Positions 1 through 7,965 of a stretch of 34,611 nucleotides of DNA are shown in pieces; the first letter of the stretch is position 1, and each line of letters begins with the position of its first letter. The stretch covers positions 1 through 34,611 of the forward strand of contig SYDJ01000057.1 in the NCBI GenBank assembly GCA_005801205.1, read 5' to 3'. Position numbers and translations under genes: made by a program. The stretch is from Gammaproteobacteria bacterium. GTDB lineage: Bacteria; Pseudomonadota; Gammaproteobacteria; Pseudomonadales; Cellvibrionaceae. The notes below the pieces were generated by a model. That model was not told the origin of the DNA. It ran no database searches and saw only the letters and a list, made by a program, of their open reading frames with translations.

Positions 1-513
1 AGAGCGCTTATCAAAAAAGGCACTGTCGTATTCATCGGCTTCCACCACAAAAAAAGGCGTATCGCCTAAGCGTGCAGAGGTGGGGAAGTTTTTAGTGACA
101 CCGCCAATTAAATAACCAGGCGCCATGCCAGCGTATTCTAAAATCCACGCGAGCATAGAGCTGGTAGTTGTTTTGCCGTGGGTGCCGGCAACGGCCAAGA
201 CCCATTTGCCTTGCAATACATGATCGCGCAGCCATTGTGGGCCTGAGGTGTAGGCTATGCCTTGGTTGAGCACGTATTCCACGGCGGGGTTACCACGGCT
301 CATGGCGTTGCCAATCACCACTAAGTCGGGCGCGGGTTGTAAGTGTGCGGGGTCAAAGCCTTGCATGAGTTCTATGCCCGCTTGTTCCAGCTGGGTGCTC
401 ATGGGCGGGTAGACGTTGGCATCGCTACCGGTAACGCGGTGGCCTAGGGCTTTTGCGAGTTGCGCGAGGCTGCCCATAAAGGTGCCGCAAACGCCGAGAA
501 TATGAATATGCAT
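1..513 (-). CDS. mpl: UDP-N-acetylmuramate:L-Ala-gamma-D-Glu-meso-DAP ligase (Mpl), 5' part
   Basis: This is the N-terminal 171 codons of Mpl; the rest lies beyond the window's left edge. Mpl is a cytoplasmic ligase that joins recycled murein tripeptide to UDP-MurNAc, using ATP. The protein starts MHIHILGVCGTFMGSLAQLA, a Mur-ligase Rossmann start. It then has GSDANVYPPMS, and the ATP-binding loop AGTHGKTTTSSM lies near residues 110-121. It continues into FVVEADEYDSAFFDKRS at the window edge, the acidic metal-binding block of Mur ligases. The HIHILGVCGTFMG start and the YDSAFFDKRS block point to Mpl rather than MurC. It complements the AmgK/MurU recycling genes later in the window. The identification is strong; the gene is incomplete only because of the window boundary. 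Confidence 0.93.
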   Translation of the reverse strand, partial: MHIHILGVCGTFMGSLAQLAKALGHRVTGSDANVYPPMSTQLEQAGIELMQGFDPAHLQPAPDLVVIGNAMSRGNPAVEYVLNQGIAYTSGPQWLRDHVLQGKWVLAVAGTHGKTTTSSMLAWILEYAGMAPGYLIGGVTKNFPTSARLGDTPFFVVEADEYDSAFFDKRS

Positions 514-602
514 GGGTCAGCTCGTAGCCTTGTTGATCGTGCTGTTTTTGAGAGCGACGAGCTTACCATGAAGTGACTTATGACAGAAATTCCGTTGTGG
601 GT

Positions 603-2339
603 TTAGTCCGCATTTGATGGAATATAACGTGCACGTTTTGCCGGTTTCATGAGCGTTAAATCGGCCATAAACAAACCATCTAGGCAGTTGCCAAATTCAC
701 TATCGACACTGAAGGCAAGCAATTGATAACCGCCCTCTTCATAGAGTGCCGCGTATTGTTTAAACAGCACGGGAATTTTATGGTCTTGCGCATTAAATTT
801 TTTCTGCAAAACATCAAAACCTTCTTCACGATCTAAACCAGAAAATTGCTGCTGCAAATTAATTAATTCATCTTCGTCTATTTCGTGGGGATGTTTTCCA
901 TCTGCTAGCGTTTCAGATGTGCTTATGCCTGCCGGAGCATAGTAACGCTCATAGTAATAGACCAGCGTATCGCGCAAATTTTTAGGATAGTGCGCGCTCA
1001 TGCTAACAGGGCCAAGTACATAACGAATTTCAGGGTGATGTTGTAAGTAAGCGCCTAACCCTTGCCATAAATAATCTAGGCTAGCCTTGCCCCAATAATT
1101 GGGGTGAACAAAGCTGCGGCCCAATTCCAATGCCTGCTCTAAATAGGGTGTGGCGGTTAGGTGATAATCAAATAAATCGGCTGTGTATAAACCTTTCACG
1201 CCTTTTTTATGGAGAATTTTATTCACTTCACCTAAGCGATAAGCGCCTGCGATAGTGAGTTTGTCTTCATCCCATAATACCAAGTGGCGATAATAGTGAT
1301 CGTATCTATCTAAATCGCGGCGGCTGCCGGTGCCTTCGCCTACTTTGCGAAAAGTGTGTTCGCGAAGCCGGCCAATTTCGCGCAGTACGGTGGGGTGATC
1401 TTCATAACGGCATAAAAATATTTTGTGATTGTCGCGTGTGCTACCAATTAATTCTGCCGTTTTTAATTCCTTTTTTATGACGCTGCTATCCTCTGGGTGA
1501 GCGATAGTTTTTTCGGTAACAAAAATAGATTTTTTGCCTTTGCCGATTTTATAGAGATGTTTTTTAAGGCGCTTCACTAGCGCTTTATCGGCAAGTTGAT
1601 TGGATTCTAATGCATGATGTGGAATCGCTTCGCCCACGCGAAATTTGATTTCTGCCGAGCGTTTATTAAACATTTCGTGCGCGAGCAGTGCTGTGGCTAG
1701 CGGCTTAAAAATCATCGAGGTGGTATAGAACAACAACGAGTTTTTAGCGGAAACAAAAATTGGCAAAATCGGCGCTTTGGCTTTGCGGGCGAAATGTAAA
1801 AAGCCTGCTTGCCATTTGCCATCGCGGATACCCTGTGGGCTAGCGCGTGAGACTTCGCCTGCAGGGAAAATAATAATCGCTTGCTCGTCACTCAGTGCTT
1901 GCACAATGTTTTTGTAGCTTTGTTTGTAGGCTCCGCGCGTCATATTGTCGAGTGGGAGCAATAAATCGTGCAGAGGTTCAAACGCCATTAGCATATCGTT
2001 GGCGACAATTTTTACATCGCGGCGTACTTCGCTCACTAAACGTAAGAGCGCTAAACCATCCAATGAACCTATGGGGTGATTGGCAACAATAATGAGGCGG
2101 CCATGAGAGGGAATATTGTCGCGGTCGCGCTGAGAAATGCTGTAGCTAAAATTGAAATAATCAAAAATGCGATCAATAAAATCTATGCCGGTAACACCTT
2201 GATGCTCGCGCAAGAAGCTATTGATTTCTTGCTCGCGGGTGAGTTTGCGCAAGATAGACAGGGTGGAATTGCGAATAAGCGGCGATTGATCGGCAAAGCC
2301 GGGGAATTTATCGATAACGGATTGTTCAATATTAAGCAT
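603..2339 (-). CDS. Two-domain acyltransferase, OlsF-like (ornithine-lipid synthase type)
   Basis: The 578-residue protein fuses two acyltransferase domains. The N-terminal half resembles a PlsC/OlsA-type lysophospholipid acyltransferase: the catalytic His/Asp block is NHPIGSLD at about 87-94 (HX5D spacing rather than the common HX4D), followed by the glycerolipid-acyltransferase block IIFPAGEVSR near 155-165. The C-terminal half, from about residue 295, looks like the OlsB/'hemolysin' GNAT family (REIGRLREHTFRKVGEGTG, then DLDRYDHYYRHLVLWD). Known bifunctional OlsF proteins have this order, with the C-terminal domain N-acylating ornithine and the N-terminal domain adding the second acyl chain. 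Ornithine lipid synthesis is therefore the best inference, but glycine or another amino acid as acceptor cannot be excluded. The start ATG follows AAGG by 9 nt, and that AAGG lies in a hairpin. It would act at the inner membrane. Confidence 0.78.
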   Translation of the reverse strand: MLNIEQSVIDKFPGFADQSPLIRNSTLSILRKLTREQEINSFLREHQGVTGIDFIDRIFDYFNFSYSISQRDRDNIPSHGRLIIVANHPIGSLDGLALLRLVSEVRRDVKIVANDMLMAFEPLHDLLLPLDNMTRGAYKQSYKNIVQALSDEQAIIIFPAGEVSRASPQGIRDGKWQAGFLHFARKAKAPILPIFVSAKNSLLFYTTSMIFKPLATALLAHEMFNKRSAEIKFRVGEAIPHHALESNQLADKALVKRLKKHLYKIGKGKKSIFVTEKTIAHPEDSSVIKKELKTAELIGSTRDNHKIFLCRYEDHPTVLREIGRLREHTFRKVGEGTGSRRDLDRYDHYYRHLVLWDEDKLTIAGAYRLGEVNKILHKKGVKGLYTADLFDYHLTATPYLEQALELGRSFVHPNYWGKASLDYLWQGLGAYLQHHPEIRYVLGPVSMSAHYPKNLRDTLVYYYERYYAPAGISTSETLADGKHPHEIDEDELINLQQQFSGLDREEGFDVLQKKFNAQDHKIPVLFKQYAALYEEGGYQLLAFSVDSEFGNCLDGLFMADLTLMKPAKRARYIPSNAD

Positions 2340-2348
2340 GAAGTCGCA

Positions 2349-2374
2349 CCTTGTAGGCTAGATTTCCTACAAGG
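2349..2374 (-). promoter_or_regulatory. Hairpin in the 5' leader of the OlsF-like gene, covering its ribosome binding site
   Basis: CCTTGTAGG (2349-2357) and CCTACAAGG (2366-2374) form a perfect 9-bp stem with an 8-nt loop. In the minus-strand transcript the 3' arm ends with AAGG, the only Shine-Dalgarno-like stretch upstream of the start at 2339. The fold would hide it. It could modulate translation (temperature, a bound protein) or be a terminator-like remnant, but no U-tract follows. Confidence 0.4.
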
Positions 2375-2510
2375 CTATGACTAATAAATGACGGGGATAT
2401 GACGGAGGTGTTACGGATTTGTTAATGGGAGGGCGAATTGGATAATGCCCAGTTCATCCTGGGAGGAAATATTCACTGTATAGTGAGACTGTTGCACGCA
2501 ACAAAATTCA

Positions 2511-2596
2511 TCGTCATTCCCGCGAAGGTGGGAATCTAGCTGTTCAAAAAACCAATGAAGTCAACATCTGGATCCCCGCCTTCGCGGGGATGACGA
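2511..2596. repeat. Dispersed-type inverted repeat (CGTCATTCCCGCGAAGG family)
   Basis: Two 29-bp arms (2511-2539 and 2568-2596) are inverted copies differing at 4 positions and separated by 28 bp. The arms carry the core CGTCATTCCCGCGAAGG and end in GGGAATCTAG / CTGGATCCCC. This sequence class occurs as short dispersed repeats in many proteobacterial genomes (similar in wording to Neisseria dRS3-type elements). It lies between two same-strand genes, downstream of the AhpA/YtjB-like gene, where its transcript would form a long hairpin and could protect or end the mRNA. Confidence 0.7.
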
Positions 2597-2641
2597 AGTA
2601 AAATTAAACAAAAAAGGATTCGTGCAAAGGTCGCATAGTAT

Positions 2642-3799
2642 TTATTGCCGCAACAACAATTGCTCTTCTTGCTTGCTTACGTAATCGCTGTAGGGCGCTT
2701 TGATTTGAATAAGCTTGCCGGAATTCACATCGAATTCGGCATGGTTTTGCAGCATAGTATCTAACAAACTGCCGTTCACCAGAATTTCATTTTTGCCCGG
2801 CGCGAGCGTGTTGTTGTGCTGCACCAAAAACTCTTTCACCAAGGCGCAGCCCGCAGATTGCGGTGCATCGGGTAGCGGTTGAATCGCCGCTGCTAGTTGT
2901 AATCTTGGGCTGGGATTGCGTGCAGCCATATTGAGAAGAATTTGCGCGCAGCAAACCGCGCGGAAACTGCATTCATGAAATTCTTCGCCGAAGAAATCAA
3001 TTAAAAGCGTGTCGCCCGATAACAGTTGGCGCTGGCCGTTATAAAGGCTCAGCAAACCTTGCATTTGTTTCTCAAAACGGCGCACAACGCTGTTAAAGCC
3101 TTCGCTATTTAATTGCTGATGCAACTTACTGAGGTTAACAATGTGCAAGCTTAAACGTACGGATACCTTTTTTGGGGCAGCGGGTATTTCTGGTTCTGGC
3201 TGTGCTTCTTGTTCAGCTTCGGCAATAGTGGGGATTTTATCGACCACGGCAGTCACAATTTGATCGGCACTGGGGATTCTGTCGCGCAATGCGCTCCACC
3301 AGCGGCGGTGAATTGACCACCAAATTATCAGGAGGCAGGCGGTTACGGCGGTAGCCCAGCAGATCAAAAAGAATTCATCGTGCAAGGTGCGGCGGGGCAC
3401 TTCTAAAGTGATTTCCAAGTAGCCAGCCACGTTGTTGTGCAGTGCCACAGGTGCGGTGAAATTGTAGCGTTTACCTTGCGCGGGTTGATTGGGTTTGTAG
3501 CCGCTTTGCACTAAAAGTTTGTTGTCCACATTACGCAGGCTCGCGCCAATCACGTTGGGGTATTGCCCCACTTCTAACAGAATGGCTTGCAGGCTGACTT
3601 TGTCTTGATTGAGGGTGGCATCAACCGCTTGGCGTGCCGTACTGGTGGCTAAAATATGGCCATAGCGTTCAACGCTGGCTTCTTGATTACGGTCGGCGTT
3701 GTACAAATAGAAGATCGCGCCCATCAAGCCGAGCACGAATAAGAGCGCGCTGCATAAACTAAGTTGAGGATAGGTACGGTATTGGCTTAACAGTGACAT
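2642..3799 (-). CDS. AhpA/YtjB (SMP)-type inner-membrane protein with degenerate class III cyclase-like domain
   Basis: The 385-residue protein has a transmembrane segment at about 14-33, a roughly 110-residue periplasmic region and a second transmembrane segment at about 143-162. A charged, proline-rich linker (195-210) leads to a cytoplasmic domain from about 213. Its position, divergent from serB, matches the SMP/YtjB gene next to serB in E. coli and PA4961 next to serB in Pseudomonas. The C-terminal domain reads like a class III nucleotidyl cyclase fold: SLHIVNLSKL, then LYNGQRQLLSGDTLLIDFFG, and near the end EILVNGSLL and GKLIQIKAPYSDYV. The first metal-binding Asp of active cyclases is His219 here, so catalysis is unlikely; the GD pair (262-263) remains. 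A sensory or scaffolding role is inference. Its function is not known to me. Confidence 0.72.
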   Translation of the reverse strand: MSLLSQYRTYPQLSLCSALLFVLGLMGAIFYLYNADRNQEASVERYGHILATSTARQAVDATLNQDKVSLQAILLEVGQYPNVIGASLRNVDNKLLVQSGYKPNQPAQGKRYNFTAPVALHNNVAGYLEITLEVPRRTLHDEFFLICWATAVTACLLIIWWSIHRRWWSALRDRIPSADQIVTAVVDKIPTIAEAEQEAQPEPEIPAAPKKVSVRLSLHIVNLSKLHQQLNSEGFNSVVRRFEKQMQGLLSLYNGQRQLLSGDTLLIDFFGEEFHECSFRAVCCAQILLNMAARNPSPRLQLAAAIQPLPDAPQSAGCALVKEFLVQHNNTLAPGKNEILVNGSLLDTMLQNHAEFDVNSGKLIQIKAPYSDYVSKQEEQLLLRQ

Positions 3800-4043
3800 G
3801 TGGCTCTCAATGATCTGGCAGTAATCTGTGTTATTGGATCAGTCCGTGAACTGCAAGCACTCATGGCTAAATATGATGTTGTGCAGGTATCGCTAATTGG
3901 CGCTCATTCTAGCCTAATTGCCCCTATTACTATAGGGCTTGAAGGGTCTACTGGATGGGAACTTGTAGGTGCTAATGTGCGACTTGCGCTAGAATGCCGC
4001 GCATCAAAGCAAACGATTAAGCACACAAGCTGTGGGGTAACCA
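3800..4043. promoter_or_regulatory. Divergent promoter region between the AhpA/YtjB-like gene and serB
   Basis: About 244 bp separate the two divergent start codons, so promoters for both genes should lie here. A -10-like TAGAAT (3990-3995) points toward serB, but I find no well-spaced -35 partner. An open frame from GTG 3800 crosses the region and overlaps serB, but it has no recognisable protein features. Confidence 0.45.
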
Positions 4044-5273
4044 GTGAACAGTATTTTATTGATTAATGCATCGGGTGTGGATAAGCCGGGTGTAACGCGC
4101 GCGATTAGCAAAGTACTCGCGGCGCATAACGCCAATGTGTTGGATATAGGCCAAGCGGTTATTCACGATACCCTCGCCTTGGGCATTTTGGTCGAAATGG
4201 CATTAGATGGTGATGTGCGCGCGCAGCTTGAAAGCGAGATTGAGCAATGCACTGCACCCTTGGGAATTCAAGTTCGGTTTCAAACGATCAGCCATGATAA
4301 TTATGCCCATTGGGTAGAGCAGCAGGGTAAAACTCGTCACATAGTCACCTTGCTTGCGCGCCAAGTATCGGCGGCACAAATTGCTGAGTTAACCGCGATT
4401 ACGTCTAAACACGGTTTAAATATCGACAGTATTAATCGCTTGTCGGGCCGTGTCGGTTTAGATGTTTTAAAAGGCGAAGTCGAAAACACCAATAGTGCTT
4501 GCGTAGAATTTTCTGTGCGCGGCATGCCTGAGAATGTTGCTGCACTACGTTCTGATTTTATGGATTTATCCGCGCGTTTAGATATTGATATCGCCTTTCA
4601 GCGCGATACGGTTTATCGCCGCAATCGCCGCCTCGTGTGTTTCGATATGGATTCAACGCTGATTGATGCGGAAGTGATTGATGAGTTGGCAAAAGCGGCT
4701 GGTGTAGGTGAACAAGTTTCAGACATTACCGAAGCTGCTATGCGCGGTGAGTTAGATTTCAAACAAAGCTTTGCTGCGCGCATGGCATTGTTAAAAGGGT
4801 TAGATGAAACCCTATTGGCAGGTATTGCCGAAAATTTGCGTTTGAATGAAGGTGCAGAAAAATTAATTTCGTCGCTGAAAAAGCTGGGCTACAAAACAGC
4901 GATTTTATCGGGTGGCTTTAATTATTTTGGACGCTTCTTGCAAAACAAACTCGGCATAGATTATGTGTATGCCAATGAATTAGATATTGTAGATGGCAAA
5001 GTCACCGGCGAAGTCAAAGGCGTAGTGGTCGATGGCCAACGCAAAGCGGAATTATTGGCGATGCTAGCCCAACAAGAAGGTATTGCACTTGAGCAAGTCA
5101 TTGCGGTGGGCGATGGTGCTAATGACTTACCTATGTTGAGTGTGGCTGGCCTAGGCGTTGCCTTCCGAGCGAAGCCTCTCGTTAAAGCTTCTGCAGAGCA
5201 TTCGATTTCTACTCTTGGGTTGGATGGTATTTTGTATTTGCTGGGGTTTAGAGAGCGAGACAAATTACTCTAA
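4044..5273 (+). CDS. serB: Phosphoserine phosphatase SerB, long form with ACT-like N-terminus
   Basis: SerB is a HAD-superfamily phosphatase that hydrolyses O-phospho-L-serine, the last step of serine synthesis, in the cytoplasm. The catalytic core is clear: DMDST at 201-205 (nucleophile Asp201, acid Asp203), SGGFNYF from about 289, and GDGANDLPML from 356. The first 190 residues contain ACT-like segments (LLINASGVDKPGVTRAISKV; HIVTLLARQVSAAQIAELTA), probably regulatory. At 409 aa it matches the long Pseudomonas and mycobacterial type rather than the E. coli enzyme of about 322 aa. The start is GTG at 4044, 6 nt after GGGGT. The gene stands alone, divergent from the AhpA/YtjB-like gene. Confidence 0.95.
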   Translation: MNSILLINASGVDKPGVTRAISKVLAAHNANVLDIGQAVIHDTLALGILVEMALDGDVRAQLESEIEQCTAPLGIQVRFQTISHDNYAHWVEQQGKTRHIVTLLARQVSAAQIAELTAITSKHGLNIDSINRLSGRVGLDVLKGEVENTNSACVEFSVRGMPENVAALRSDFMDLSARLDIDIAFQRDTVYRRNRRLVCFDMDSTLIDAEVIDELAKAAGVGEQVSDITEAAMRGELDFKQSFAARMALLKGLDETLLAGIAENLRLNEGAEKLISSLKKLGYKTAILSGGFNYFGRFLQNKLGIDYVYANELDIVDGKVTGEVKGVVVDGQRKAELLAMLAQQEGIALEQVIAVGDGANDLPMLSVAGLGVAFRAKPLVKASAEHSISTLGLDGILYLLGFRERDKLL

Positions 5274-5329
5274 TACTTATCAAGCAATAGCTTTCAATTG
5301 ATGTTTTAGTATTCAGTCAAGGAGTTAGC

Positions 5330-7327
5330 ATGGGTGTTGTTAAAAAATTGTGTGGGTTTATTTTTGTCTGCCTATCGTTTTTACCAATCATTCATCTGGC
5401 TCACGCAGCAGAACCTGATGCTTCAGGTTCTGCTGAGCTGCAAAACTCTCTAGAAAAATCCCTTCAAGACAATTTTTATCAAGACAACTCATCGCAACAA
5501 AAACTATCGCAAGAAATTATCCGTAAGATAGAAGAGGGAAGTATCCGCAAAGGCGCATTAAAAGCGCTCACATCCCATGAAATTCAAAACAAGTTTTTAA
5601 CTGCGCTAGACCCCTCAAAAATCTATTTTACTAAAACTGATATTGCACGTATTCAGCAAAAACACCCCATTACCTTTAAAGATATTGAAGGTGGAAAGCT
5701 AGGCAATCTCTTTAAAATCTACAGCCTGTATCAACAGGCGCTTCTCGCCAAAAATACCCATGACTTAAAAAAACTTCAACTAGGTGCTGAGAAGTTGGAC
5801 GTATATCGCGGTAAAACAGCAGTTTTGCGTTATACCGATTGGGCTGAATCACTCGTTCAGCGCGAAGAGCGATGGAGTGATTTGCTTGCTGAAGATTATT
5901 TAATGATTGCGACACAACAGCAAAATCAGGATGAGGTTTTTAATAAGCTAAAAGAGCGTTATAGAGTTAAATCCCAAGCGTTAAATGAGCAAACGCCAGA
6001 GAACGCCTATCAAGCCGCTATGAATGCTTTGCTTTCCTTGTATGACGAACGTACCCAGTACATAAGCCCTGTAGACAATGAAAAATTCAATACAGAGTTT
6101 AATTTAGTGGGCATAGGTATTGAGTTCAATATACAAGATGGCTACCCCACAGTGCTTAAAGCTATTGAAGGCGCGCCAGCGCAGGGGAAGCTCTTTCCAA
6201 GAGATAAAATAACAGCTCTCTCAAACGATAATAAAAACTTCACTGAGCTTGCGAATCTGAGTTTACATAAAGTGTTTCGTTTGCTTAAAGGTGAAAAGGA
6301 GACCAAAGTCTATTTGAAGGTTTTACCTTTTAGTAACCCTAATACCACCATTATTGTAGGGCTAACTCGAAAAAATTTAACACTAACAGAGCAGGAGGTT
6401 TCACTTAAAACGCTGAGCCAGAAAAAAGAAAATAAGAGCTTCGTCATAGGTGTTTTGCGAGTGCCCAGCTTTTATTTTGATTTTGCAGCCATGCAGCGGG
6501 GAGATAACTTCTACAAAAGTGCAACTCGCGATGCAGCAAAAATATTGCTTGACCCTAACAACAAAAGCCTTGATGGTTTGGTTGTAGATTTGCGAGATAA
6601 TGGCGGCGGCGCCTTTTTGGAAGCCGCGAATTTTTTAAGTTTGTTTCAGTCCAAAGGTGCTGCATCCTACATAAAGGATATGGACGGTAAAATTTCTCCG
6701 CAAGAAACCAAGTCCAATCTAGTTGTTTTTAAAAAACCACTCATTGTGTTAGTGAATAGCCAATCCGCCGGCAGCGCAGAACTCTTTGCTGCAGCCGTGC
6801 AAGATCATCAGCGCGGTTTAGTGGTGGGCGAATCAACTTATGGTATGGGTATAGTGTCAACTATCACGAGTGTCTCCTCAGGTTCACTTAAAATGTCGGT
6901 TGCAAAACTGTATAGACCTAATGGCCAACCGATTAATCAAGTGGGTGTTGTACCCGATATAAGTTTTCCTGCTGCAGAATTTAAATCACTTTCGGTTAAT
7001 TATTCTGAACAATCTATTGAGGTGAATCTAAAAGCTAAAAAGCCAAAGTATTCTATTGAGTCGCTTAAGGTGCAGCATCTAAAACGTGTTGAGCTGCTGC
7101 CTGTATTTGCCTACATCTCTGAGACTAAAAAGCAATTGCAACAGGCTGAAGTGGGCGCAGAGGTTTTAGATATTAATTATCGTCTGAAATTAGCAGATCA
7201 ACAGCGTCGTCATTTGGAAAATTACGCCAAAGAGCTTACTCTTAAGCCTGAAGATATTCAGCAACAACTCCGTGATGCAGAATTGCAAGAGGCTGGTGAA
7301 ATATTGGTCGATTTGATTGCACAGTAA
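5330..7327 (+). CDS. Tail-specific protease (Prc/CtpA) family protein, S41, predicted inactive
   Basis: The 665-residue periplasmic protein has a signal peptide (about 1-27, ending AHA-AEPD), the Prc-type helical N-terminal region, a PDZ domain at about 255-345 (GIGIEFNIQDGYPTVLKAI, RLLKGEKETKVYLKVLP) and the S41 core (DLRDNGGGAFLEA at 420-432). Length and layout match E. coli Prc (682 aa), which degrades periplasmic proteins from the C-terminus. However, two catalytic positions differ. E. coli Prc reads SASASEIFAAAMQD with nucleophile Ser430, whereas here SAGSAELFAAAVQD puts Gly481 at that site. The general-base Lys455 (TFGKG) is Met506 (TYGMG). Asp492 is conserved. The protein therefore looks like a pseudoprotease, perhaps a peptide-binding adaptor or decoy; neighbouring Ser479 or Ser482 acting instead is less likely without the Lys. 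AAGGAG lies 5 nt before the ATG. It is downstream of serB, 56 bp away. Confidence 0.85.
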   Translation: MGVVKKLCGFIFVCLSFLPIIHLAHAAEPDASGSAELQNSLEKSLQDNFYQDNSSQQKLSQEIIRKIEEGSIRKGALKALTSHEIQNKFLTALDPSKIYFTKTDIARIQQKHPITFKDIEGGKLGNLFKIYSLYQQALLAKNTHDLKKLQLGAEKLDVYRGKTAVLRYTDWAESLVQREERWSDLLAEDYLMIATQQQNQDEVFNKLKERYRVKSQALNEQTPENAYQAAMNALLSLYDERTQYISPVDNEKFNTEFNLVGIGIEFNIQDGYPTVLKAIEGAPAQGKLFPRDKITALSNDNKNFTELANLSLHKVFRLLKGEKETKVYLKVLPFSNPNTTIIVGLTRKNLTLTEQEVSLKTLSQKKENKSFVIGVLRVPSFYFDFAAMQRGDNFYKSATRDAAKILLDPNNKSLDGLVVDLRDNGGGAFLEAANFLSLFQSKGAASYIKDMDGKISPQETKSNLVVFKKPLIVLVNSQSAGSAELFAAAVQDHQRGLVVGESTYGMGIVSTITSVSSGSLKMSVAKLYRPNGQPINQVGVVPDISFPAAEFKSLSVNYSEQSIEVNLKAKKPKYSIESLKVQHLKRVELLPVFAYISETKKQLQQAEVGAEVLDINYRLKLADQQRRHLENYAKELTLKPEDIQQQLRDAELQEAGEILVDLIAQ

Positions 7328-7405
7328 GGTTAAGTGGAAGCTGGATGAGATCAGTAGTCACAAAAAATCAGAAGCCTATGCTCGCTAAAGCTTATCTTCA
7401 ATTTA

Positions 7406-7939
7406 TTAAAGTGCTTTCATCCATTTTTGAAATTCGTTGAATCCCTCCTCCCATGCGCCAAATCCTGCACTCGCATTAATATGCCCTTGATCTCCAATAA
7501 AACTTAACTCGCTCCCCCACATTTGCGCGAAATATTCACAGCGTTCTTTGCTGCAATATGGGTCGTTAGTGCTCGCTATTATTTTGCTGGGAAATGGAAG
7601 TGGGTTAAGCGGTAATTGTTGAAATCCGCTGATCGCCGCTGGAAAATTGTGTGCAGTTGGGTCTGGTGCTGCAACTAAATAAGCACCTAGAATATTAGCG
7701 TGATGTTGTTGCGCCCACTCGGCAATGGTTAGGCAACCCAAACTATGCGCCACTAGAATGATGGGCTTTTGAATATTGGCTAAGGTATTTTGTAAGCCGC
7801 TTACCCATGCATTTTTTTTCGGCGCATCCCAATCGGATTGTTCAACCCAATGGCTATGTGGAATTTTTTTAAACCATTGCATTTGCCAATGATCGCCTAG
7901 CGAGTTGCCATAACCGGGCACGAAAACTGTGTGAATCAT
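7406..7939 (-). CDS. RBBP9/YdeN family alpha/beta hydrolase
   Basis: This small (177 aa) cytoplasmic serine hydrolase belongs to the RBBP9/YdeN family. It has the nucleophile elbow AHSLGC with Ser66, the acid Asp126 in STNDPYC and the base His153 in GHINASAG, all in the order and spacing of that family. The N-terminal FVPGYGNSLGDHWQ is also typical. Substrates of bacterial members are mostly unknown. AAGGAA precedes the ATG by 7 nt. It lies 26 bp downstream of the SDR gene on the same strand, so the two are probably cotranscribed. Confidence 0.85.
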   Translation of the reverse strand: MIHTVFVPGYGNSLGDHWQMQWFKKIPHSHWVEQSDWDAPKKNAWVSGLQNTLANIQKPIILVAHSLGCLTIAEWAQQHHANILGAYLVAAPDPTAHNFPAAISGFQQLPLNPLPFPSKIIASTNDPYCSKERCEYFAQMWGSELSFIGDQGHINASAGFGAWEEGFNEFQKWMKAL

Positions 7940-7965
7940 ATTGATTTTCCTTAAGGTATATTTAC

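Noticed and set aside
3800-4066. 88-codon frame between the AhpA/YtjB-like gene and serB
   Set aside because: It starts with GTG directly at the divergent start, overlaps serB, has no protein-like pattern I recognise and occupies the expected promoter region.
5272-5313. Imperfect stem (AATACT/AGTATT and ATCAA/TTGAT) between serB and the Prc-like gene
   Set aside because: AT-rich with an asymmetric bulge and no T-tract; too weak to call a terminator.
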